From the NCBI GenBank assembly GCA_963971305.1, contig OZ020306.1, forward strand, positions 65,693,022 through 65,757,021: 64,000 nucleotides of DNA. Reading direction: 5' to 3'. Position 1 is the first letter of the stretch, and the number at the start of each line of letters is the position of its first letter. A program made the translations under genes and the position numbers. This document shows positions 34,007 to 44,216 of this stretch, one piece after another. Source of the stretch: Arcuatula senhousia. Lineage: Eukaryota; Mollusca; Bivalvia; Mytilida; Mytilidae. The notes beneath the pieces are model-generated. The model was not told the origin of the DNA and searched no databases. It saw nothing but the letters and a program-made list of their open reading frames with translations.

Positions 34007-35275
34007 GTCACAAACGACACAGCATCTGACAAAGGTCCATTCCTTCAGGTGACCTTGCCAATATCGTTGCCAGTGGCTGTACTTTTTGCTTGCATGTCAT
34101 TCATGATAGGCAGCATCAATATCGTTTATATCGTCGTATGTTTCAAAGTCTTAAAGCGAAAGTTCTTTAACTTGGTCATTCTCTCGCTCTGTCATAGCGA
34201 CGCTGTACTGGGTTTTGGATGTACGCTTTATGCCCTCGCACCAAAGGTTGAATTGGTCCGCTCAAATGTTCTATTTTGTAAGATTCAAGTTTTCACTCTG
34301 AGCTTCAGCATCGAGTCGACATACCATCTTATGTTTTTGCTCTGTCTTCAGCGGTATTTGACCGTTCGATCGTACAACTTTGGAACCAAGCTAAGCTTCG
34401 AGAAATACAAGTACCCCATCGTACTAGGTACAATCTCATATACGTTTGCCCTGACTTTTGGCATCATTACATTTTTGCCGAGAGAGATGGAAGGGAACAC
34501 CGTTGCCAGTTGTAACCCCGAGGATATCTTTGGTTATAACAACTTCCGGTATTTCTACTCCGCGGTGTTCATGCCCATGACATTGATCATTATACTGGTC
34601 TTCATTTTCTCGTCACTTACATGTAAACAAATATACGACATGTTCTTCAAGAAAAGACAACAAGTAATGCCACAACTGAGCCAACCTAACGACAATGAAG
34701 AACAAGCCAATGGTCAGAACGTAAATTTCAACATGTTTGCCGCTAAGGCAGGACCATCATCGACTAATAAGTCGTCTCCCGGGAAAGAAAACACGGCATG
34801 GGCGATGTCAGTCCAGGATGAAGATAAGGGATTTGAATCGGGATTCGCCATGACAGATCTGAACGATATATGCGTTGATGACACCACTGAAAATCGGAAA
34901 AGCAACGCTGCGGGTAAGAAAACAGCCAAAAAAATGCTCAAAAAAGAGAAGCGGTACATTGAGGACTACGAGGAGACTATCGGAAAAGACAACCAACAAC
35001 TCTCGCGAACGGAATGGGAAAAGAAAGCTTTCATTACATGTATGGTTGTGGCTTTTACGGCAATTGTGTTCACCGGTCCGTTTATTTGCTCAATTTGGGT
35101 AGACATAATTACGGGGAATCCACTCTCGATGGAGTCAAAGATGTTACTGTTCCTGCCCATTTCACTTAACATTTTCTCCAACCCTTTTGTGTATGCTTGG
35201 CGTATCCCCGAAATAAGGCGAGAGTTTAAGAAGTTGTTCCAAAAGGACAAGAGAAATCGAGTCGATGTTATTTGA
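34007..35275 (+). CDS. Rhodopsin-like (class A) GPCR, main exon
   Basis: With ATG-AAC from 33279 the protein has about 424 residues; acceptor TTCTTGTAG ends at 34006, stop TGA at 35273-35275. Seven hydrophobic segments lie near residues 21-46, 55-79, 93-116, 138-158, 183-206, 343-366 and 379-399. Family marks: LSLCHSD with Asp67 in TM2, Cys93 before TM3 and Cys171 in loop 2 as the likely disulfide, NPFVY (394-398) in TM7 and a basic helix 8 (RREFKKLF). Odd points: DRY is QRY (117-119), TM6 has FTGPF and no CWxP, and intracellular loop 3 is long (about 209-341), polar and basic. It is a plasma-membrane receptor that should signal through G proteins; the ligand is unknown. I do not recognise a named subfamily. 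Neighbours are only repeats. Confidence 0.9.
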   Translation, partial: VTNDTASDKGPFLQVTLPISLPVAVLFACMSFMIGSINIVYIVVCFKVLKRKFFNLVILSLCHSDAVLGFGCTLYALAPKVELVRSNVLFCKIQVFTLSFSIESTYHLMFLLCLQRYLTVRSYNFGTKLSFEKYKYPIVLGTISYTFALTFGIITFLPREMEGNTVASCNPEDIFGYNNFRYFYSAVFMPMTLIIILVFIFSSLTCKQIYDMFFKKRQQVMPQLSQPNDNEEQANGQNVNFNMFAAKAGPSSTNKSSPGKENTAWAMSVQDEDKGFESGFAMTDLNDICVDDTTENRKSNAAGKKTAKKMLKKEKRYIEDYEETIGKDNQQLSRTEWEKKAFITCMVVAFTAIVFTGPFICSIWVDIITGNPLSMESKMLLFLPISLNIFSNPFVYAWRIPEIRREFKKLFQKDKRNRVDVI

Positions 35276-35447
35276 TCAATACTTTGGACATGTGTTCTGA
35301 AGTGACAAAAGACACCGGAAATAATTGATTTTATATGTTATTTGATCGAGAACACGAAATTGTTTAGAAAAGACAAACTCGAGTAGATGTTCGTAGAAGA
35401 GAACGTCTTGGTACATTATTTTCGATCAAAATGTTATTTTTCTATTT

Positions 35448-35453
35448 AATAAA
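35448..35453 (+). promoter_or_regulatory. Candidate polyadenylation signal of the GPCR gene
   Basis: AATAAA 172 bp after the TGA stop, the first such hexamer downstream. Confidence 0.5.
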
Positions 35454-36394
35454 ATGAATTGCTGTTGTTTTTATGAATATGTAATATTAGTAAGTTCAAA
35501 CTTTGTATTTTCAAATTCCTTCTATTTTACCCTCCATTTCTGGTTGTGACTGAATGCTGAGAAAATCGTGCTCCTGTTAAAACCGAACAAATCGTTAAGT
35601 CCCATTGCTTTGCGGTTAAGAATTTCAAAGAAGTCACTGTATCTAAGTGCTGACTGTTACAAATTGTCTATTTACACATACATGACATAACAGTTATAAC
35701 TTTAAATAATTCAACTGTTATTGAAATAAGCAATTTTTACAAAAGATCGCTAAGAAGAGAGTAACTATTGATTTTACGAATATAAGAAAAAAAAACCATT
35801 TATAAATTAAATTTGTATATTATATAACAAACACAGAAAATATTAAATATTTGTTTGTATTTGTAAGTGATTTGATCAAATTGATCACGATTTATTAGAA
35901 TAAAGAATTGACTTTACTGTTGAAAATTTTTAAGAGGAAGATTATGTTGTTTCCTATGGTAATTATAGACAAACGTTTACTATGCACGGAAAGATTTCTT
36001 CCGAAGAACTGAATAATTTAAAAGCATATCCCGGAAATAGTTTATATGTTGTTAAATACACGTGACTGTATTAACTTTGTTTTTTAATGAAATAGCCGTG
36101 ATAAATAATTTTTCACACCTCCTTAACTTTTATAGAAATAGTACGTATATTACTTTTTTTTCTTTCTGCAATCTACAAATATGAGAGCACCATATATGAC
36201 ATAATGCTAAATTTAGAGCTCGAATTAAAAAGTAAACAATGCTTATTGAGTATTCAAAATTCCACAAGCACACCTTAAATCACGATGTATTTAGAAAAAA
36301 TCCCATAAGAATGGAAAACACAGATTTAGTATTAATGAAGATATTGACAGAAACGAATTGATTGGCAGACGTATTTAAAAAAAACCCAAAGACA
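35454..36394. other. No gene seen
   Basis: AT-rich 3' flank of the GPCR gene with no supported feature. Confidence 0.45.
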
Positions 36395-36700
36395 ATGAGA
36401 TGTGGAATATACTTTATAAGTGTACATGAAACAGCTACAATATCAACAACAATATGCCTTGTTTAGTCTTTTATTCTAGGACATATGAGATTGATCATCC
36501 CATTTTGAAAGTTTTGTTGTTATCTTTATGACCATCTACAAAGGAAATTAAAACAACAAGCAGCCTTCAATGTGAACAGCGGTCACTGCGCGCTGTTTTG
36601 CAATTGGCCCTGGATTGAAAATAAGCTTTATATGATTCAAGCCAAATCCTGAAGTGTCAATGAAAGACCCTTTCTTGTCAAAAAACAATTAACATAAATT
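36395..36700 (+). repeat. Repeat family B fragment, interrupted by a Penelope-like copy
   Basis: ATGAGATGTGGAATATAC, AACAACAAGCAGCCTTCAATG, by position 36553-36573, GCGCTGTTTTGCAATTGGCCC and ATATGATTCAAGCCAAATCCTG match family B. The C part resumes at 37655, after the Penelope-like copy, so the latter probably inserted into a B/C repeat. Confidence 0.6.
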
Positions 36701-36704
36701 CAAC

Positions 36705-37650
36705 GATTATTGACAACATATTTGTTCAGTTTGGTGGACGTGTTTTTCAGCAAACAATAGGGATTCCAATGGGCACTAATTGTGCACCTTTGCTTGCTGA
36801 TTTGTTTCTTCATTCATATGAAGCAGACTTCTTGCAATCTCTTCTAGACAAAAAAGACCGTAGACTAGCTCTCTCTTTCAACCTCACGTTCCGTTATATT
36901 GATGATGTCCTTTCACTTAACAATTCTCGATTTGGTGACTTTCTCCATCTCATATATCCACAGGAGCTTGAGATAAAGGACACAACGGATTCTAGGAAGT
37001 CTGATTCATATTTAGATCTACATCTCGAAATTGACTCTCAAGGAAGACTTTCAACAAGGCTCTATGACAAACGTGATGACTTCAACTTTCCAATCGTCAA
37101 CTTCCCCTTCTTGTGTAGCAACATTCCGTCCGCTCCAGCTTATGGAGTTTACGTATCTCAATTGATTCGTTACTCCAGAGCGTGCGGGACTTACATCGAT
37201 TTCCTTAGCAGAGCGACACGTCTGACGCAAAAATTGCTCACACAGGGTTATGTTGCTCCTCGGTTGCTGTCTTCACTCAAGAAATTTTACGGAAGACATC
37301 ATGCACTTATAGACAAATATGGGATTTCGATCTCTCAGATGAGTGCAGATGTTGGTGTGTCATAGGGTGTTGTTTTGTCTTCCTTTACCGGATTTGACAC
37401 GCTGAATGGACTATTGGCAACGCGACGGGTGTGCTATAGCAAGCAGGAACTGCTTACTCTTCCGGAGCACCTGAGTTCACTCTGGTTTCGACTGGAGTTC
37501 GCGTTGTTGATTGATATTCAGTTGTTTTGTGTTTCCATGTTTTACATGTTGTCTGTTTTTGTCCCGTTCTTGTTGGTGTTTGCTGGTTTTGTCTCTACCC
37601 TTTCGGACTTTTGATATTCGGATACCCCATTGGTACCTCTGCTTCTTACA
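36705..37650 (+). pseudogene. Penelope-like element, 5'-truncated; C-terminal RT half open
   Basis: The frame to 37365 is open and keeps DNIFVQFGGRVFQQTIGIPMG, shown by position 36708-36773, CAPLLADLFLHSYEADF, the catalytic FRYIDDVLS, LEIKDTTDSRKS, LYDKRDDFNFPIVNF, LCSNIPSAPAYGVYVSQLIR and FYGRHH, ending DVGVS. It lacks the RT palm N-terminus (FDFSTLYTSIPH) and all upstream parts, so it cannot work. The 3' UTR runs to about 37650 and contains ACCGGATTTGACACGCTG and CTCTTCCGGAGCACCTGAG. No GIY-YIG endonuclease follows. With the copy at 56515 it is the least decayed RT in the window. Confidence 0.87.
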
Positions 37651-37654
37651 AAAC

Positions 37655-37750
37655 CAGCTATGATATAAATTACTGTCTTAAGACAGACACATTAAAAATG
37701 TGGCGGGGTCAAACTATTATTTTAGGCCAAACCCCCTATTGGTACAACAC
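37655..37750 (+). repeat. Repeat family C fragment
   Basis: TTAAGACAGACACATTAAAAATGTGGCGGGG, by position 37678-37708, and AGGCCAAACCCCCTATTGG match the C part at 7735-7825. Confidence 0.6.
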
Positions 37751-38790
37751 GAATTTAATGTGCACTTATTGTGCACCATTGCTCGTATTTTTTTTTTAAA
37801 ATCCAGACTTCTTATAATAACGTCCAAACAAAAAATACAGTATAAATGGTTTATCCTTTAACTTTACATGTACTTTTTTCTGTTAACTTTGTTATATTGT
37901 ATATTCATACTTCAAGAAGTAACCTCTCATCAGCAGTATTTGAATTAGAATTGAAAGGTCGAGAAAAAAAAAGATGAAAGATATGTATGCTTTCCAAAAG
38001 TTCTTACAAGAAAACCCCAAACCAGCACTCAGGATTTCGACCAAGACATTGTAGGGAAAGAAAGCTGGCATATGTATTTGAAGTCTTTAATTAATAAAAA
38101 AAAAATTGAGATTTTAACAAAATATAATAATAAAATCCACATCGGACATTCATACTACAGATACTCAAAGTCAAAGACTATCGAATAGGTAAATGTTCGA
38201 TGTTGTAATGTATTCACAACATCCGAGGTCTGAAGAACGCAATTTGAAGCCTACACATATAGCATAGAGTTTATAGATTATTACAAAACTACTGATCAGC
38301 GTTAAACAATTATTCTTAAATATCAAGAGAAAACACCATAAATTAATAACAATTAATTATAAGAAACACCTGCGATAGTCTTATTTTTTGTGGTTTTTCA
38401 AAATAAAGCATAGTGCCAACACTTCCTCTTCGTCTGCGATCTAAGATAGCTACATATCCGCCTTATGAAACAGGATAGAGAATGTGGGATTACTTTCTCA
38501 GTTTTAAACAGCTAAGATTAAAATATCATCTTCAACCATATTTCTTAAACTGTTAAGATTTCTTTTATGGCTCTAAACCGGGCAGGTATGAATAAAAACA
38601 CAATTCATTTTACAATTTTAGGGGTTTATTTTCGACATGGCTTTTATCTATTGTAAACCAATTAACCAAACAAATATTTAAGAGTTGAAAAGATGTTTCA
38701 AAAGTCCGTTTTCATGAGTTGTATACAGTAGAAAAATCGAAAACTCTAAAAATTTTATCAACAACAGACTTTTGAAATCGAAACTTAAAC
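37751..38790. other. No gene seen
   Basis: AT-rich. A short GTGCACTTATTGTGCACCATTGCTCG word at 37758-37783 echoes the Penelope-like RT. No supported frame. Confidence 0.4.
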
Positions 38791-39163
38791 AACGTTGTGC
38801 GTTTTATCTATTCGAGACTCAACATAGACGCTCTACCCATCTAAAATGCAAAACACAACACGGATATGAAGAGTATAGAACAATAAAACGAAAATATTCA
38901 AAACTGGAACCAAAATTATAAATGATATCAACCTAGGTCTGGGTTAGAGGAACTTAGAGTCTAAACAGTTTCGAAATTTTCTCGGTCAATTTCATAGATT
39001 AAACAAAAGTATTGAAACTCCAGCAGGATAGCCCGAAAATTCAAACGACACAAACGGTGCTCAAAATCGCGGATGAAATCAAAATTACAACAATGCTCAA
39101 GGCAATACACTTTGCTTTGCCTGACTTGCTTTTTGTGCATTCAAGAATCGTCATAGGCGTTCT
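38791..39163 (-). ncRNA. Two decayed hammerhead ribozyme units in tandem (minus)
   Basis: On the minus strand, copies at 38791-38834 and 39115-39163 align with the intact ribozyme at 7234. The first keeps GTGCGTTTTATCTATTCGAGACTC and GACGCTCT; the second keeps GCCTGAC, ATTCAAGAATCGTCAT and GGCGTTCT (all as the plus strand). Both have changes in CTGATGA or GAAA, so self-cleavage is unlikely. They are about 324 bp apart, and flanking words (AATGC-AAACAC, ATATGAAGA-TATA, CCTAGGTCTGGGTTAG) match the flank at 7140-7220. A tandem of ribozyme-bearing monomers is the layout known from retrozymes and Penelope-like terminal repeats. Confidence 0.65.
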
Positions 39164-40904
39164 ATCATAAAGATAAAAAATGCCAAGCAGCACATGAATA
39201 TGAAGATTATATCTTTTAAAAATCATTCAACGGTCGTTTTATTCTTAAATATCATCAGTTTGCCAGCAATGAAGCATAGACAGTTATACCCCGTGTTGTT
39301 GAGAACATGATCATTTTAAGCAACTCTTTACCCTGTAAAACAGCCTTAAAAAATCCAGCATGTCTTTTATTAAATGCCCGAAGTGCTGTATGTTGCATTT
39401 TTCCCATTGTTATAAATACTACAAAATTTAATGCTGCGTTTTTGTTCAACATAATAAACACTTTTTAACACAACATTCATTATTAGTTTTCGTAGGTGAA
39501 TAAAAAATGGAACACATTTTTTCTCGGGGGAAAATATGAGTAATCAGTGGAAGCTACATGTATGATCGCATGTCCTCCCGGATATATTTTTTTTCGCGGA
39601 AGCCCCACCCTCTCGGCGGAAAGACATACCGCCTGTTTCTGTAAAAAATGTTTAAAAATCGATTTATTACCTCTAATATCATGGATTCTTGCAGGAGTGG
39701 ATCCAGGATTTTAGTCCATGGGTTGCTAAAAATTGTTTCATGAATATTGTTAAAGTTTTTTTCGGGCATTTTGAACAATAAACCATTTTTCAGTCTTGGA
39801 TGACAGGGAAGGTGGCGTATGCCTGGTACGCCTTGCCTTGGATCGGCGGCTTTTCTTGTATGGAAAGAAATAAATTGTGATAATTGATATTAAACTATCA
39901 TGCTTACATCGTGTACATGCAGATGTAATCTTTTAAAAAATAATTTTTTCAGACTAAAGAAAAGTAGCAATCATAAATCGATAACTTATTGGTACCGAGT
40001 TTATTCCTTGAGAAACACCATTAACGTTTCCCAAACAGGAAGCAGATGATCAACATGTATTAGATTCCTACATACCAGCATTAAATGGTACATATCTATC
40101 AAATAGATTGAGGGAATATCACTTTTCTGTAATATGTACAAAATATTTAACCAAGCAAAAATAAAAAGTGAAGACATTAAGTTATAGGGGATTGAATCCG
40201 TCCGTCCGTTACACCTTTAGTGATACCATTTGTAACAGTTATTGAAAACTAATAGATCTAGATCACACATTGAATTTTCCTAAAACTTTCAATAATGAAA
40301 TGCACCTCCTATATCAAACTTGGGGGGGGGGGGAGTTCTTATAGTATAAAAAATGACATTTTTGACAAAACGTAACGAATAGGTAAGGTTTGTACATGCT
40401 TCAAAGACTCTACAATTTTTATAACTGGTTCATTTTTCGCTTAAAATGTCTAAATTGGTGATTTTCTAAAATGTGTGAAATCCCTTGAGTGTAAACTGTC
40501 TCAGGTACACGTTTGGCTACCAAGTTAGGTAATATACATGTAATTCACAATAACATCCTGTCTAGGGTGTTGATAACTCAGTAGGATAACCATCATTTCA
40601 TTCACAGCAGTTTTTTTTTTACCTTACAATTTGTCTTTATATGGTTACTTTAATTATGTAGATTGGGCTAAGTGACGGACCTTTTAATTTGAGAAAGGGG
40701 GGATTGTTACAGTGTAAAGGAGTTGTAATTGTACTTTTAAAGTAATAATTTCGAAGGTTACATGTACACACATCTTGGGGGGAGACTATTAAGGAAACAT
40801 TTCCAATTTTGACCTTCATGTACCTGAAACAGTAAAATGGTGTAACTTCTTTTTAATAAAAACTTGAAAAGGAACCTTTTCATCAGTTTCTTTTGACCCA
40901 ATTG
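39164..40904. other. No gene seen; (G)12 run at 40322-40333
   Basis: AT-rich. The first 60 bp still belong to the ribozyme repeat unit. The short minus frames in 39041-39778 and 40637-40943 show no recognised domain. Confidence 0.4.
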
Positions 40905-41225
40905 GGATTCATTGCATGAACAGATGCAGTCAGTATCAGTCATTGTTAATCAAATTAAATCCAGTATTCACTGAAAGGGAATGACACAGTCAGCATCAGT
41001 GATTTTAAATCAAGGTAAATCCAGTACTCACTGAAAGGGAATGACACGGTCAGTATCAGACATTTTAAATCAAGGTAAAATCGGATTTTGACAGATATGA
41101 ACAGATGCAGTCTGTATCGGTCATTCTAAATCAAGGTAAAATCTAAGTTTCACTGATGTGAACGGATGCAGTGGGCATCAGTCATTTTAAATCAAGGTAA
41201 TAATTTAAAAGTTCTGAAATGATCT
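40905..41225. repeat. 60-bp tandem repeat, about 5 units
   Basis: Units at about 40920, 40981, 41041, 41101 and 41161 carry GATGCAGTCAGTATCAGTCATT or variants (GACACAGTCAGCATCAGTGATT), then TTAAATCAAGGTAAA. The words TCAGT and ACTGA continue, more scattered, to 41420. Confidence 0.78.
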
Positions 41226-41701
41226 GATACAGTGGATAAAAGACCAAGACAGTGACACAAAGTAACTGTATTTGACTGATATTTACTGATTAAGTTCAAA
41301 ACAAAGAAAAACAGTAGAAAGACCAATATTGTAATTTACTGGAAAGACCTGTATCAGTCCGGAACAGAAAAAGATAGATCATTAACAGTAAATTTACAGT
41401 CATCATCAGATTCTAAAAAATCAAATATGAACTGTATATGGTAATGTCAGTCTTTTATTTGGTTCATAGTGGAACAAGCACGATGAAACAGAGCACATAA
41501 CAACACACAAAACAACTGAAAAGAAATCAACATCGCACACTTAACTCGTAGCGCGAGTAAACCAGGGTGCACCGAAAGGATAAGGAGTTTTTGCTTGTTG
41601 CAACACATCTCTCACGTTGCTTACCCTCTATTTAGCGTGTCAAATCCGGTAAAGAAGTACATAGCAAAACACTTTGACAAACCAACATCTGTAATTATCT
41701 G

Positions 41702-41812
41702 AGAAAAGCAGAGGTACCAATGAGGCATCCGAATGTCAGAGTCCGAAAGGGCAGAGACAAAACCAGTAAATAGAAACAAGGACAGGACGAAAAAACAGAA
41801 GAGAGATTGAGA
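41702..41812 (-). mobile_element. 110-bp Penelope-like 3' end inserted into an older Penelope-like copy
   Basis: AGCAGAGGTACCAATGAGGC to GACAGGACGAAAAAACAG is the terminal 3' UTR, in the wrong place: it splits the coding words ATTATCTGAG and AGATAGAAATTATATATTTG, which are continuous in the copy at 56815-56850. The orientation is the same as the host copy. TGAG occurs at both borders and may be a short target duplication. Confidence 0.7.
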
Positions 41813-42331
41813 GATAGAAATTATATATTTGTCTATGACTTATAATGTCTTCCAATAAGATTATTCAAGTGATAAAAAAAATCAAGGAGCTACATAACTT
41901 GTGTTAGCAATTGCATGTCAGGCGTGAGGTTCTATCAAGAAAATTAATGTATGTCCAACTGGTTCTAGAATAGCGAACCATTTATGATATGTAAATTCAA
42001 TTAGCTGGAGCGCACATAAGGTTGCCACATAAGAAGGGAAAATTGACGATTGGAAAGCTGAAGGCATCACGTTTGGCATAGATTTAAGTAAAAAGTGCTC
42101 CTTGAGAGTCTATATCGAGATAGAGATCTTAATATGAAGCAGACTTCGAAGAATCCGTCGTGGGCATTTATCAGGTTCCATGGAATAAACAAAAACATTA
42201 TCAAACCAAGTTGCAGTAAATATAGTAAATATACATCATGATGGAAGGTTAAGGTAAAATATAGAGTTAGTGTACGAGGTTTTTGTATATAGAAATAAAA
42301 TTTACATCAAATTTCCAGGCAATATATTTTG

Positions 42332-42388
42332 TTACGCCTGACCCGGCCCGCGCGTCAATTATCAAGGCTCATAAGAGTCGCTTTAGTC
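42332..42388 (-). ncRNA. Decayed hammerhead ribozyme inside a Penelope-like RT
   Basis: As plus strand: TTACGCCTGAC, then GCGCGTC, CAATTATCAAGGCTCATAAG and AGTCGCTTTAGTC. This matches, minus strand, stem I, the cleavage triplet, stem III, stem II and part of the CTGATGA core of the ribozyme at 7234. It is followed by the family flank AAATGCCAAACAG and ATATGAATATGAAAATTATAG. Core bases have changed, so it is probably inactive. Confidence 0.6.
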
Positions 42389-42810
42389 AAAAGCATGAAA
42401 ATGCCAAACAGAATATGAATATGAAAATTATAGAACGATGAATGTAAACAAGTATGTTTCATATGAATTAAGAAACAAATGAGCAACTATAGGTGCATAA
42501 CAAGTACTCATTAGAATGCCGACAGTTGCCCGAAAAACTCCTCCACCGTGCTGTACATTGAGAAAGTTGAGCATGTCGATTAGATTGTCCTCTTCAAATT
42601 GGCTGTTTTTACAGACCCATTGATGACAAAGTAAGTCCCTGTTTAGTCAACGACAGGAAACTTGTTACAAATGTACAGGTTTGGATTTTCATTTTTTAAA
42701 AAGTTATATTTAATCGGATGTTCCAATCGTGATTTGAGATGTGCATAGCTATAGAGGTTTATCAATTTCGAAATTTTCACGACCATATTCATGGTATTGA
42801 TAATATGTAG

Positions 42811-43778
42811 TTTGACATTAAACATGTTAAAGTGTTACTGTGAAATCAATTATGTATGGTTTATTTATGACAATTTGCGCCAATTAGCACGAATTTTTTT
42901 ACAAAATGTTTTGATCAATTGATATGTGATGATAGCTAATTATGAAGAACTTTCACATGCTTTTGCTTATTAGCTGTTTGTTATACTTTTAGATATATGT
43001 TCAAATTATAAAGCTATTTAACAAAAAAAAAATATATATTTTCCTTAATACATATACAAAAAACTGGTATCGAACAAAAGTTACCTTTAATCAGCAGCAT
43101 TTTGATCAAAACATTTGAATGTCAAAATTATTTATCATAATTGATAAATACATTTATAGAATCTTTGGATTTAATTGACAATAGTTCATAAAATAATTTA
43201 TTTTTTTAATTATACAGACTCACTTTTCAAGACTCTTTTTAGTTAACCATCAAATAGCAATGCCACGACAGGTACAAATTTGTCTGAATTTTCAAATAAA
43301 TGTGTGACCAATTTACCGTACATTGTTTTTGCTATCAAGTGTTATACAATTTCACATAAAATGAGGCAGTGGGTGAAACATTAAAATCTTTAATTATAGT
43401 TGTCTATCTATATGCATTCATTTTACCATAAAAAACAAACTCAAGACGTTTTGTGTAATTCCTTTAATACGTATTTTTATATTATTAATTCGGTAATAAA
43501 GGGAGTTAATATGGCTGGAAAATTTCCCGCACTTTTAATTGTATAATGTTGATATAAATATTTTTAACAAAGATATTAATTTGTTAAACTCAGCACTATG
43601 GAAAATGGTAATAAGATTGTCGAATTCGATATCCAGAGCATTCTATATCTATATATCATTTTCATTTATGTGTTCTTTTAAACTGCAAGCCGTGCTTAGA
43701 TTGAAAAGAAATAAGCAAAAATCAGCTGCTTTGTTCGAAGTTAAACCTTGATCTTCACAACCTCATATCGGACTCTAA
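42811..43778. other. No gene seen
   Basis: AT-rich. The 70-aa frame at 43539-43751 has no recognised domain. Confidence 0.4.
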
Positions 43779-43980
43779 GATCGCAATGGAAGAGGGATGT
43801 TTTTAGCGCCATAAAACCTGGTTCAACACACCTTTTCTTTCAAAATGCCTGTACCAAGTCAGGACCATTGCGATCAATAACTATTGCGGTGTGTCTTCTA
43901 TGTTTTGTCTTATCTATTGGACATTGAGATTGATCCTACAAGTTCGGTACTTTTGTTATTACCTTTACTGATCTATATCT
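43779..43980 (+). repeat. Dispersed repeat family A, copy 4, with perfect 11-bp inverted ends
   Basis: GATCGCAATGG (43779-43789) and CCATTGCGATC (43865-43875) are perfect inverted repeats around 75 bp that contain GCGCCATAAAACCTGG and AATGCCTGTACCAAGTCAGG. The tail has TTGGACATTGAGATTGATCC, AAGTTCGGTAC and TTGTTATTACCTTTA. Confidence 0.8.
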
Positions 43981-44036
43981 AAATTTACACATGTGCTGTT
44001 TTGTAAAAAAAGAATAAACTGTAGTTTCATTATCAT

Positions 44037-44216
44037 TTGAGGGGTATCAATTTTTGGTGGTTTTCTTGGTTGCTATCGACCAAGAAATTTAATTCCCTGC
44101 AAAAAGTAAATTTTACATTGATCTGCATGCTGCAGATTACAAAACTATGAATTTAAGAATCCACAACTCACGCAAATTCGTACCCACGTAAATAAATGAA
44201 TCCACAGTAAATCAGA
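44037..44216 (-). mobile_element. Decayed copy of the GTGGATTCATTTA MITE
   Basis: TAAATAAATGAATCCACAGT at the right end is the reverse complement of the left end of the element at 55400. The left end here (GGTATCAATTTTTGGTGG, GCTATCGACCAAG) is degraded. Confidence 0.5.

Larger units (their letters stand above)
41480..42810 (-). pseudogene. Penelope-like element (minus), decayed, with two internal insertions
   Basis: Read on the minus strand, 42800-42465 keeps KISKLINLYSYAHLKSRL (from FDFSTLYTSIPHEQLKSRL) and the IGIPMG region in decayed form. 42460-42182 is foreign DNA replacing the catalytic YIDD part. 42181-41815 resumes at the IKDTTDS region through LYDKRDDF and YGR. 41812-41702 is a second, tiny Penelope-like 3' fragment. 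41700-41480 holds the last codons and 3' UTR. Many stops; no function. Confidence 0.8.

Noticed and set aside
34708..35250. Minus and alternative plus frames over the GPCR third loop and TM6-TM7
   Set aside because: They overlap a well-supported receptor exon and show no domain.
37375..37614. A 76-79 aa frame open after the RT stop in several Penelope-like copies (also 56559-56789 minus and partly 11630-11824)
   Set aside because: It has no ATG start in frame with support, and its sharing among copies is explained by overall DNA identity of the 3' UTR.
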